14,528 bases of DNA from an uncultured Ktedonobacteraceae bacterium (lineage in GTDB: Bacteria; Chloroflexota; Ktedonobacteria; Ktedonobacterales; Ktedonobacteraceae): assembly GCA_955652655.1 (NCBI GenBank), contig CATPCK010000106.1:1-14528 (forward strand). Direction: 5' to 3'. Below the pieces are notes generated by a model. The model did no database searches, was not told the origin of the DNA, and was given only the letters and a program-made list of their open reading frames with translations. The translations under genes and the position numbers were made by a program. Shown here one piece after another: positions 7,964 through 14,528 of the stretch. Each line of letters begins with the position of its first letter. Within the stretch, counting starts at the first letter, position 1.

Positions 7964-9664
7964 TCAATGTGGATCTACCAGGATCTCTTCTCTAATACGC
8001 TTGAGGCGCTTCATCACGTCGTTGGCGCCTCGCCCGAAGTAGTCGTATAGGGTGACGTACTCTCGATACAACCGGTCGTATACTTCCTGATTATGGGGAA
8101 TCGGGTTGAACGCATCCTCACGCAGGCGGGCCATGTGCCTGGAAGCTTCGAAGATGGAATCGTAGCCGCCAGCCTCCTTGCCAGCCGCCACCGCGCCGTG
8201 CATGGCCGAGCCAAACGCGCCCCCCTGGCTTGTCCCTGCCTGCCGGATAGGTCGGCCAGTGACGTCGGCGTAGATCTGCATCAGCAACTTGTTGCGCTCT
8301 GGCAGACCGCCCGCGGCCACGATCTCCTTGACCGGTATGCCGTTGGCCTCGAAGTCATCGATGATGATGCGCGTTCCATAGGCGGTGGACTCGATCAACG
8401 CCCGGTAGATTTCCTCTGGCCTGGTTGCTAGCGTCAGGCCCAACAGCAAGCCGGTCAGGTCGACATCCACCAGAATAGTGCGGTTGCCATTCCACCAGTC
8501 CAGAGCCAGCAGACCGCTCTCACCCGGCTTTAAGAGTGCCGCTTTGTCCTCCAGGAACTGGTGGATGTTCAGGCCGAGAGCCTCGGCCTGATACATATAG
8601 GCGGCTGGCACACACTGCTCTACAAACCACGCGAAGCTATCGCCCACGCAAGATTGTCCAGCTTCATACCCCGAGAAGCCGGGAATGATGCCGTCCTGTA
8701 CCACGCCGCAGATGCCCGGGACCTCGCGCTCCTCCTTGCCCAGCACCATGTGACAGTTGGAGGTACCCATGATGATCACCATCCGCCCCGGTTCGAGGAC
8801 TGTGGCTGCCGGAACGGTGACGTGGGCATCCACGTTGGCCACGGCCACGGGCGTGTCCTGGTTCAACCCTGTCCAGCGAGCTGCCTCCTCGGTCAGACCG
8901 CCGGCCTTTGCTCCCAGCGGGTACAGCGTGCGGGACATCTTCTCGTCGACGATATGCTCCATGCGAGGATCCAGTGCTTTGAAAAATTCGTCCGGCGGGA
9001 AGCCATCTTGCTTCGACCAGATGGCCTTATAGCCCGCCGTGCACTCGTTGCGCTTCTCAACACCCGTGAGCTTCCACACAACCCAGTCTGCCGCCTCGAT
9101 CAGCCGGTCTGTGGCGGCATAGACCGCCGGCGCCTCGTTCAGGATCTGCCACGCCTTTGGAAAGAACCATTCGGAGCTGATCTTACCACCGTAGCGGTCC
9201 AGGAAGGTGTATCCCAGCTCGCGGGCGATCTGATTCAGCTTGATGGCTTCGGGCTGCGCGGCGTGGTGCTTCCACAACTTGACCCAGGCGTGCGGTTTGT
9301 TCCGCCATTCCGGCAAGAAACAGAGCGGCGTGCCGTCTGCTGTGGTCGGGAGCATGGTACAGGCCGTGAAGTCAATGCCGATGCCGATCACGTCATCCAG
9401 CTTCACGCCGCTTTGGGCCAGCACCGCCGGAATCGTCGTCTTGAACACTTCCAGGTAATCGTTGGGGTCTTGCAGCGCCCAATCAGGCTTGAGGGTAATC
9501 ATGGTGCCTGGCAGTGTCTCGTCGATGACGCCATTCGCGTATAGATGCACGCTGCTGGCCAGCTCGCGCCCTGTGGTAACATCCACCAGCACCGTGCGGC
9601 CGGATTCCGTGCCAAAATCGACGCCGACTGCATATTTCGAGGTTGCCCGCGGGGACGTGTTCAT
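7964..9664 (-). CDS. araB: L-ribulokinase (FGGY family)
   Basis: Phosphorylates L-ribulose to L-ribulose 5-phosphate with ATP. The 566-residue product has the FGGY-kinase layout: phosphate-1 loop GVDFGTESGRTVLVD (14-28), substrate region GIGIDFTACTMLP (94-106), the catalytic-base Asp in NVDAH (D279), the MGTSNCH loop (299-305), and the second ATP-domain motif AAGGLPERNKLLMQIYADV in the C-terminal half. Length and the DFTACT/MGTSNCH signatures match ribulokinases rather than xylulokinases (about 490 residues). The start ATG at 9664 follows AAGGAGGAA. It is the first gene of the cluster and is transcribed from the divergent region shared with abfA, with a predicted leader of about 160 nt carrying palindromes. 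The call is very secure. Confidence 0.96.
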   Translation of the reverse strand: MNTSPRATSKYAVGVDFGTESGRTVLVDVTTGRELASSVHLYANGVIDETLPGTMITLKPDWALQDPNDYLEVFKTTIPAVLAQSGVKLDDVIGIGIDFTACTMLPTTADGTPLCFLPEWRNKPHAWVKLWKHHAAQPEAIKLNQIARELGYTFLDRYGGKISSEWFFPKAWQILNEAPAVYAATDRLIEAADWVVWKLTGVEKRNECTAGYKAIWSKQDGFPPDEFFKALDPRMEHIVDEKMSRTLYPLGAKAGGLTEEAARWTGLNQDTPVAVANVDAHVTVPAATVLEPGRMVIIMGTSNCHMVLGKEEREVPGICGVVQDGIIPGFSGYEAGQSCVGDSFAWFVEQCVPAAYMYQAEALGLNIHQFLEDKAALLKPGESGLLALDWWNGNRTILVDVDLTGLLLGLTLATRPEEIYRALIESTAYGTRIIIDDFEANGIPVKEIVAAGGLPERNKLLMQIYADVTGRPIRQAGTSQGGAFGSAMHGAVAAGKEAGGYDSIFEASRHMARLREDAFNPIPHNQEVYDRLYREYVTLYDYFGRGANDVMKRLKRIREEILVDPH

Positions 9665-9724
9665 GAATGCCTTCCTCCTTGATATCTCCTTAGTGGGGAG
9701 AGTATGCTAAGTAGCGAGTCAGAC

Positions 9725-9740
9725 CGCAAAGCGCTTCGCG
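9725..9740. promoter_or_regulatory. LacI-type palindromic operator candidate in the araB leader
   Basis: CGCAAAGCGCTTCGCG is a 16-bp palindrome with a single mismatched pair, centred on CG with the core AAGCGCTT (9729-9736). LacI/GalR-family regulators and CcpA bind sites of this shape. It lies about 60 bp upstream of the araB start codon and roughly 85-100 bp downstream of the predicted araB transcription start, where a bound repressor could block elongation. No regulator gene is in the window to match it with. Confidence 0.4.
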
Positions 9741-9758
9741 CAACAGGGTATTTGAGAG

Positions 9759-9771
9759 GCTGAGCCTCAGC
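9759..9771. repeat. 13-bp perfect palindrome in the araB leader
   Basis: GCTGAG-C-CTCAGC is a perfect inverted repeat with a single central base. It overlaps a second possible hairpin, GAGGC-TGA-GCCTC (9756-9768). The two pairings exclude each other in RNA. There is no U-run in either direction, so it is not an intrinsic terminator. It could be an operator or leader structure, or chance. Confidence 0.25.
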
Positions 9772-9797
9772 AAAGGAAACAGTCAGGTGGAGCGCGG

Positions 9798-9819
9798 ATT
9801 TGTCACAAAGGTTACAAAT
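9798..9819. promoter_or_regulatory. 22-bp imperfect palindrome (ATTTGT-N10-ACAAAT) in the divergent region, candidate operator
   Basis: The outer arms ATTTGT (9798-9803) and ACAAAT (9814-9819) are exact reverse complements. Inside them the GTnAC...GTnAC pattern continues the symmetry, with 8 of 11 base pairs matching. A shorter perfect palindrome, TTTGT-C-ACAAA (9799-9809), is nested in it. The arms equal the half-site of B. subtilis AraR (ATTTGT/ACAAAT) but are spaced six bases wider. It lies just downstream of the predicted araB start point and upstream of abfA, so it could serve both directions. Confidence 0.4.
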
Positions 9820-9832
9820 AAACCGTGTCAAG

Positions 9833-9862
9833 AGTATACCTTCCTACTTGAATACGTGTCAA
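9833..9862 (-). promoter_or_regulatory. Sigma-70-type promoter of the araB-led operon
   Basis: On the minus strand, TTGACA (9862-9857, exact -35 consensus) and TATACT (9838-9833, 5 of 6 to the -10) are 18 bp apart, the best promoter match in the window. Transcription would start near 9826, about 160 nt before the araB ATG. An inverted repeat CTTGA-N7-TCAAG (9847-9863) covers the -35 box, and further palindromes lie downstream, as expected for an inducible operon. The abfA promoter must lie in the same 249-bp gap, but I see only weak plus-strand candidates. Confidence 0.55.
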
Positions 9863-9913
9863 GGAATATCTGTTAATAGTCGTGGTTGGAGTCCGCTCTT
9901 CAAGCCACTTCTA

Positions 9914-11425
9914 ATGAGGTACTTGCTATTGGCTAAGATCAAAATTGACCCTGAGCGCAGGATAGGTAGCGTTGATCGCCGGATCTTCGGCGGGTTCATC
10001 GAGCACCTCGGGCGCTGCATCTATGGCGGTGTGTTCGAGGAGGGCTCAAGCCTGAGTGATTCGCATGGGTTTCGAAGCGATGTCTTGGACGCAGCGCGCG
10101 CGTTGCGGATGCCGGTACTACGCTGGCCGGGTGGTAATTTCGTGAGTGGCTATCACTGGACGGATGGTGTGGGGCCTGTGGAACAACGCCCCCGTCGCAT
10201 GGACCTGGCCTGGCACACGGAGGAGTCCAACCGCTTCGGAACTGACGAGTTCATCGAGTACTGCCGCACCCTCGGCGCGGAGCCGTACATCTGCGTCAAT
10301 ATGGGAACCGGCACAATGGATGAGGCCCAGGCGTGGGTTGAGTACTGCAACGGTACAGGGGATACCTATTGGGCAAACCTGCGCCGCCGCTATGGTCACG
10401 TGGAGCCCTATAGGGTGAAATATTGGGGGCTCGGTAACGAGATGTACGGGAGTTGGCAGATCGGGGCCCTGAGCGCAGAGGAATACACCAAAAAGGCGAT
10501 CCAGTTCGCAAAGGTAATGAAATGGACGGATCCGAGTATCCAGCTTGTAGGCTGTGGAGAGAACGGCTGGAGCGAGTGGGACCGGGTAGTTCTCGAGGAA
10601 CTGGCTCCGTTTGTCGACTACCACAGTCTCCACATCTACACCGGAAGCGATGACTACTACAGAAACGTCTTCATGCCGCATCAAGCCGAGCGTGCCCTGA
10701 AGATCTGCCAGGCGATGATCGACAGTGTGCGGTACCGGAAGGGTATCGATCACCCAATATACGCGGCCTACGATGAGTGGAATGTCTGGTTCCGGGAACG
10801 GAGTGCCGAGTCAGGTCTGGAGGAGCGTTATACCCTGGCGGACGCACTCGCGATCTCCACTTTTCTCAACATCTTCATCCGCCACTGTCAGACGGTGCGC
10901 ATAGCCAACCTGGCCCAGCTGGTGAACGTTATCGCCCCCATCTTCACGAACCGTGAAGGTTTGTTTCTGCAGAGCATTTACCACCCCATGAGGCTGTATG
11001 CCGAACATGCACAGGAGTTCGCGTTGGACGTTTCCGTCGACTCGGACACCTATGACTTAAGAGAAGATAAGGATAAGGAGGGCACTTCATGGCCTCATCG
11101 CATAGCGGACCTGGGTCCGTTCAAGCTGCTTGACGTGACAGCGACCTGCGATACGAATGGACATGAGCTCATGGTAGCAGTGGTGAACCGCGATCCCGAA
11201 CGCGATCTCGCGACCACGATTGAACTGGTAGATGCGGTCGCCACGAGCGATATCGTGACCTACGAGGTGAACGGTGGTGATCCTAGTGTGGTCAACTCAT
11301 TCGAGCACCCCCAGTCAGTAGATGTGCGGGAGTCGCGCATGGATGTAGGTAAAGACCGTTTAGACTGTTTCGAGTACACGTTCCCGGCTCACTCGGTCAC
11401 CGTATTGCGGATGCAAGTTGGATGA
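9914..11425 (+). CDS. abfA: Alpha-L-arabinofuranosidase, GH51
   Basis: Retaining glycosidase that removes terminal alpha-L-arabinofuranosyl groups from arabinan or arabinoxylan oligosaccharides. Counting from ATG 9914 the product is 503 residues, the usual GH51 length. The acid/base E176 lies in LGNEMYG and the nucleophile E288 in YDEWNVW, matching E175/E294 of Geobacillus AbfA. GGFIEHLGRCIYGGVFEEGS, near the N-terminus, and RWPGGNFVSGYHW are GH51 hallmarks. There is no signal peptide, so it acts in the cytoplasm on imported oligosaccharides. Start: family similarity begins at AKIKIDPERRIGSVD. ATG 9914 and TTG 9929 (GAGG about 9 bp upstream of it) are both possible. A longer frame from TTG 9800 is rejected because it would cover the operator region. 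It is divergent from araB and followed 51 bp later by the GH127 gene. Confidence 0.95.
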   Translation: MRYLLLAKIKIDPERRIGSVDRRIFGGFIEHLGRCIYGGVFEEGSSLSDSHGFRSDVLDAARALRMPVLRWPGGNFVSGYHWTDGVGPVEQRPRRMDLAWHTEESNRFGTDEFIEYCRTLGAEPYICVNMGTGTMDEAQAWVEYCNGTGDTYWANLRRRYGHVEPYRVKYWGLGNEMYGSWQIGALSAEEYTKKAIQFAKVMKWTDPSIQLVGCGENGWSEWDRVVLEELAPFVDYHSLHIYTGSDDYYRNVFMPHQAERALKICQAMIDSVRYRKGIDHPIYAAYDEWNVWFRERSAESGLEERYTLADALAISTFLNIFIRHCQTVRIANLAQLVNVIAPIFTNREGLFLQSIYHPMRLYAEHAQEFALDVSVDSDTYDLREDKDKEGTSWPHRIADLGPFKLLDVTATCDTNGHELMVAVVNRDPERDLATTIELVDAVATSDIVTYEVNGGDPSVVNSFEHPQSVDVRESRMDVGKDRLDCFEYTFPAHSVTVLRMQVG

Positions 11426-11476
11426 GTCGCAGCTGGGCGTGTGGCAGGCAGTTTTCTTAGAGAAAAGGTTTTACTT

Positions 11477-13411
11477 ATGGTAACTACTTCATCGGGGCAA
11501 GGGTCTTTTTTGCCCACATCAACGAAGCAACTTGGTGCAACATGGACACCGGTCCCCTGGAAGGCGGTTACTATCGACGATCCGTTTTGGACGCCGCATA
11601 TCCAGGTAAACCGCGAACACACGCTGCCATATATATACCGATTATGCCAGGAGACAGGCCGTATCGACGCCTTGCGCCTGAAATGGAAACCAGGAATGGA
11701 ACCGATTCCGCACATCTTCTGGGACTCGGATATCGCCAAGTGGCTTGAAGCGGCGAGCTACAGTCTTGCCACCTATCCCGACCCGGCGCTTGAGGCACAA
11801 GTTGACGAAGTCATCCGTCTTATTGTCGCCGCCCAGCAGCCCGATGGCTATTTCAATACCTATTTCACCGTTGTTGAGCCGGAGAAGCGCTGGACGAACC
11901 TGCGTGACTGGCACGAGTTGTATTGCGCCGGTCACCTCATCGAAGCGGCGGTGGCGCATTTCCAGGCCACTGGCAAACGCGTTCTGCTGGATGCGCTGTG
12001 TCGCTATGCGGACTACATCGATACCGTCTTCGGCATCGCGCCGGGCAAGAAACGCGGTTACCCTGGGCATGAAGAAATCGAACTCGCGCTGGTGAAACTG
12101 TATCGGGTGACGGGTGAGAAGCGGTATCTGCATTTGAGTCAGTATTTTGTGGATGAGCGCGGACGCCAGCCCCATTATTTCGACATAGAGGCGCGCCTGC
12201 GTGGCGAGGATCGCGCAGCATTCCAGCACAAGACCTACGAATACAATCAATCGCATCTTGCTGTGCGCGAACAACGCGAAGTCGTCGGCCACGCCGTTCG
12301 GGCAATGTACCTCTATAGTGCCATGGCCGACCTCGCGCGCGAGCTACACGATCAAAGTTTGTTTGATGCCGACCAGCACCTCTGGAACCATCTCTGCACG
12401 ACCCGCCTGTACATCACCGGTGGCCTTGGCCCCTCGCGGCACAATGAGGGCTTCACGGCTGACTACGATCTGCCGAACGAGACCGCCTACGCTGAGACGT
12501 GCGCGGCCATCGGCCTTGTCTTCTGGAACCACCGCATGCTGCAGCTTGACTGTGAAGCACGCTACGCAGACGTGTTGGAGCGCGCTCTCTACAATTGTGT
12601 TCTGAGTGGCGTATCACTTGATGGGCAGAAGTTCTTCTATGAGAACCCGCTGGCCAGCCTGGGCACGCATCACCGGCAGGAATGGTTTATGTGCGCTTGT
12701 TGCCCACCCAACATTGCCCGCCTCCTCGCATCGCTTGGGCAGTACATCTATGCCGTGAATGATAAGGATCTCGTTGTGCATCTTTACATTCAGAGTACAG
12801 CCCAGATGACCGTAGGTGGGCGCGAGGTGACCGTGCGCCAGGAGACGACCTATCCGTGGGATGGCACGATCACTCTACGGCTCGGCATGGATGAGCCCTC
12901 GATGTTCGGACTGAGACTGCGTATTCCGGGCTGGTGTCAGCATGCCCGGCTCAAAGTGAACGGAGATGCATTTGATATAGCCAGTCACCTGGAACAGGGC
13001 TATGTGCGGGTGGAACGTGTATGGCAGGACGACGAGGTAGAGCTCGAACTGGCGATGCCGGTCGAGCGAATGTACGCGCATCCCAACGTGCGCCAGGATG
13101 CTGGCTGCGTCGCTCTCCAACGCGGGCCCCTCGTCTACTGCCTGGAAGGGACCGACAATAAAGCGCCACTGCATCGCATCGTTGTGCCGGGGATAACAGA
13201 GCTGGCAAGCCATTTTGAACCTGACTTGCTTGGCGTGATGGTCGTCCGTGGCAAGGCGCTCGCAGAGGAGGACACCGATTGGACGGAAACGCTCTACCGG
13301 TCGCGGCCCGCCTCGTTGCAGCCAGGCGCAATCACCGCGATCCCGTACTATGCATGGGATAATCGCCAACCGGGCGAGATGCGCGTCTGGTTACGGGAAG
13401 GTGGGAGTTGA
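11477..13411 (+). CDS. Beta-L-arabinofuranosidase, GH127 family
   Basis: Zn2+-dependent cysteine glycosidase that removes beta-linked L-arabinofuranose, as on plant hydroxyproline-rich glycoproteins. The product is 644 residues (HypBA1 of Bifidobacterium, the founding member, is 658). All key residues are visible: acid/base E324 in HNEGFTADYDLPNE (E322 in HypBA1), Zn ligands E340 and C342 in AYAETC (E338/C340), and nucleophile C408 with ligand C409 in CACCPPN (C417/C418). An (alpha/alpha)6 N-terminal domain is followed by beta-sandwich modules. There is no signal peptide, so it is cytoplasmic. I start it at ATG 11477, with AAAAGG upstream, rather than at an in-frame GTG at 11441 lacking a ribosome site. 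It is probably co-transcribed with abfA. GH127 members can also act on other pentofuranosides, so the exact substrate is inferred. Confidence 0.93.
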   Translation: MVTTSSGQGSFLPTSTKQLGATWTPVPWKAVTIDDPFWTPHIQVNREHTLPYIYRLCQETGRIDALRLKWKPGMEPIPHIFWDSDIAKWLEAASYSLATYPDPALEAQVDEVIRLIVAAQQPDGYFNTYFTVVEPEKRWTNLRDWHELYCAGHLIEAAVAHFQATGKRVLLDALCRYADYIDTVFGIAPGKKRGYPGHEEIELALVKLYRVTGEKRYLHLSQYFVDERGRQPHYFDIEARLRGEDRAAFQHKTYEYNQSHLAVREQREVVGHAVRAMYLYSAMADLARELHDQSLFDADQHLWNHLCTTRLYITGGLGPSRHNEGFTADYDLPNETAYAETCAAIGLVFWNHRMLQLDCEARYADVLERALYNCVLSGVSLDGQKFFYENPLASLGTHHRQEWFMCACCPPNIARLLASLGQYIYAVNDKDLVVHLYIQSTAQMTVGGREVTVRQETTYPWDGTITLRLGMDEPSMFGLRLRIPGWCQHARLKVNGDAFDIASHLEQGYVRVERVWQDDEVELELAMPVERMYAHPNVRQDAGCVALQRGPLVYCLEGTDNKAPLHRIVVPGITELASHFEPDLLGVMVVRGKALAEEDTDWTETLYRSRPASLQPGAITAIPYYAWDNRQPGEMRVWLREGGS

Positions 13412-13485
13412 TACTGTCCGGGTTAATGGGAGCCGCTTTTCGCCTCGATGAGGACTTAGAATGGTGGAAATAACACGCAAGTGGA

Positions 13486-14330
13486 TTACCACTCAGCGAC
13501 CGACCCATCATCCGCGCGCCAGACAGGACTGCGCCAGGCATGCTCCTGGGCCGCGGCACGCCGTACCGCCTCCTCGTTGATAGTAAGGCCGAGTCCTGGT
13601 TCACGCGGCACAGCAACGTAGCCATTCTGGTACGCGAACACTGACGGATCCGCCAGGTAGTCCAGCAGATCACCCTGCATATTGTAGTGAATGTTCAGGC
13701 TCTGTTCTTGTATGAGCGCATTGTGCGTGCATGCGTCGATCTGGAGGCACGATGCCAGCGCAATAGGGCCAAGCGGGCAATGTGGCGCGACCGCAACATC
13801 GTATGCCTCGGCCATCGTCGCAATCTTTCTCACTTCGGAGATACCTCCTGCATGTGAAACGTCCGGCTGGATGATGTCGACGTAACCATCGTGCAACAAT
13901 TGTTTGAAATCCCAGCGAGAGTAGAGCCGCTCACCAGTGGCAATTGGAATCGTCGTGTGTTGTGCGATCTCTCGCAAGGCCTCATTATGCTCAGGCAGCA
14001 CTGGTTCCTCCAGGAAGAACGGGTGAAGCGCCTCCAGTTCTTTTGCAAGCACCTTCGCCATACCTTTGTGTATGCGTCCATGGAAGTCAATGGCGATATC
14101 AAAGGACTTCCCGGTCGCCTCGCGTACTGCGCCAACGCGTGCCAGTACGTCATCCACCTTAGCAAACGAATCGATGTAATGCATCTGGCTGCCCGCACCG
14201 CGGCAGCGACCGCCTCAGCGTGCCCTTCGAGGATGGGTTCTCCCCATCCGCTGATACCGCTATCGGTCGAAAGCTTGAGAAAGAGCCAGCGCGGTGGTAC
14301 CTGAAACAACTCCAATGCTGTAATTTTCAT
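13486..14330 (-). pseudogene. dgoD: Galactonate-dehydratase-like (DgoD) enolase-superfamily gene with internal deletion and frame change
   Basis: The family dehydrates an aldonate to a 2-keto-3-deoxyaldonate. Frame one from ATG 14330 gives about 48 residues resembling the DgoD N-terminus (PPRWLFLKL, GWGEPILEGHAEAV). After about 14187 similarity jumps to another frame, which opens at 14184 (MHYIDSFAKVDD) and runs 232 residues to the stop at 13486. That part keeps the DFHGR base/ligand motif, EEPV, GERL, the catalytic His in APHCPLGP, and ends in the family tail SVAEW. Intact DgoD is about 382 residues, so roughly 100 internal codons, including the end of the cap domain and the first barrel strands, are missing and the frame is shifted. 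ATG 14330 is chosen because it overlaps the upstream stop (ATGA). Either a real deletion or an assembly collapse explains this. The natural substrate might be arabinonate rather than galactonate. Confidence 0.82.
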
Positions 14331-14528
14331 GCGACCTCTAAGCATTTTCCCAATCGAGCGCTCTCGATAGCCCAGAAGGCCATCGCAAGACTCTTGATAT
14401 TGTCAGTGCAGATCGTTTCAGGCGTAGCACCCGTTTTGACGCACGAGATAAATTCCTGCATCAAGCCGAGATGACCGCCTACTTTTTCCATTGACTCGTA
14501 GGGTGGCGGAGAGATATCTTGATATGTA
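14327..14528 (-). CDS. Gfo/Idh/MocA family oxidoreductase, C-terminal fragment (cut by window edge)
   Basis: Reading the minus strand in from the window edge gives 66 residues and a TGA stop at 14329-14327. The C-terminal pattern GATPETICTDNIKSLAMAFW...ARLGKCLEVA is typical of Gfo/Idh/MocA sugar dehydrogenases ('G.TPET...DN..SLAM...A.ESA..G..V.V'). The N-terminal Rossmann domain lies outside the window. These NAD(P)-dependent enzymes oxidise or reduce sugars and inositols. The stop overlaps the dehydratase start by 4 bp (ATGA), so the two form an operon. This suggests the dehydrogenase makes the aldonolactone whose acid the dehydratase would use. The family call rests on a short stretch but is distinctive; the substrate is unknown. 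Confidence 0.7.
   Translation of the reverse strand, partial: TYQDISPPPYESMEKVGGHLGLMQEFISCVKTGATPETICTDNIKSLAMAFWAIESARLGKCLEVA

Noticed and set aside
7953..7967. TTG 7967 as araD start
   Set aside because: It overlaps the araB stop, and the GAGGAG site would then lie inside the gene. ATG 7952 is correctly spaced from that site.
8561..9544. 327-codon open frame on the plus strand inside araB
   Set aside because: It is antisense to a fully conserved ribulokinase. Composition (rich in His, Arg, Gln) and lack of a ribosome site mark it as a GC-driven shadow frame.
9800..9913. TTG-initiated 38-residue N-terminal extension of the GH51 gene
   Set aside because: GH51 similarity starts near AKIKIDPERR. 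The extension is low-complexity, runs through the divergent promoter/palindrome region, and its TTG has no ribosome site.
11441..11476. GTG start extending the GH127 protein by 12 residues
   Set aside because: No Shine-Dalgarno before GTG 11441. ATG 11477 has AAAAGG upstream and fits the family length.
13412..13485. Terminator between the GH127 gene and the converging dehydratase gene
   Set aside because: Only AGTGG-ATTA-CCACT (at the dehydratase stop) can pair, with no U-run following in either direction.
14331..14345. Upstream ATG 14345 as dehydratase start
   Set aside because: It adds five residues that lie inside the Gfo/Idh C-terminus. ATG 14330 makes the usual ATGA overlap and matches the MKIT start of DgoD.
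1..14528. tRNA, rRNA, CRISPR, insertion-sequence or prophage features
   Set aside because: Reading through found no repeat-spacer array, transposase, integrase, tRNA-like cloverleaf or long terminal repeat. Absence is by eye only, not by a covariance or HMM search.

Overview
The window is a plant-arabinose utilisation locus on a bacterial chromosome of moderate GC. No phage, IS, tRNA, rRNA or CRISPR signal was seen. The araBDA genes sit with AraM- and AraL-like genes, as in Bacillus subtilis, and next to GH51 and GH127 enzymes. A flippase-less MprF-like lysyltransferase and a small zinc-ribbon/coiled-coil protein lie beside them. Together these suggest a soil bacterium of Bacillota or Chloroflexota type, perhaps Ktedonobacteria-like. 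That assignment is inference only; no marker gene in the window fixes it.

Layout. Positions 17-1834 (+) hold an integral-membrane DUF2156/MprF-type lysyltransferase. Positions 1960-2400 (+) hold a zinc-ribbon/coiled-coil protein with its own promoter. From 9664 down to 2409 on the minus strand runs a six-gene sugar cluster: araB (ribulokinase), araD (4-epimerase), araA (isomerase), an AraM-type glycerol-1-phosphate dehydrogenase, an AraL/NagD-type HAD phosphatase, and an SMP-30/gluconolactonase-family lactonase behind its own promoter. Divergently, abfA (GH51 alpha-L-arabinofuranosidase, about 9914-11425) and a GH127 beta-L-arabinofuranosidase (11477-13411) run on the plus strand. At the right edge, on the minus strand, a Gfo/Idh/MocA oxidoreductase (only its C-terminus is in the window) overlaps by 4 bp a galactonate-dehydratase-like gene. 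That gene has lost about 100 internal codons and is out of frame.

How it fits together. GH51 and GH127, both without signal peptides, would release L-arabinose inside the cell from alpha- and beta-linked arabinofuranosides. AraA, AraB and AraD convert arabinose to D-xylulose 5-phosphate. AraL and AraM are accessory enzymes that recur in ara operons. The Gfo/Idh dehydrogenase, the SMP-30 lactonase and the DgoD-type dehydratase are the three steps expected of an oxidative (sugar to lactone to aldonate to 2-keto-3-deoxyaldonate) branch. Here the dehydratase looks broken.

No transporter and no transcription factor gene lies in the window. The 249-bp divergent araB/abfA intergenic region carries a near-consensus promoter and several palindromes, including a LacI-type CG-centred one. 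The lactonase promoter carries a 10-bp inverted-repeat pair, one arm of which lies between its -35 and -10 boxes. These are the main regulatory leads.
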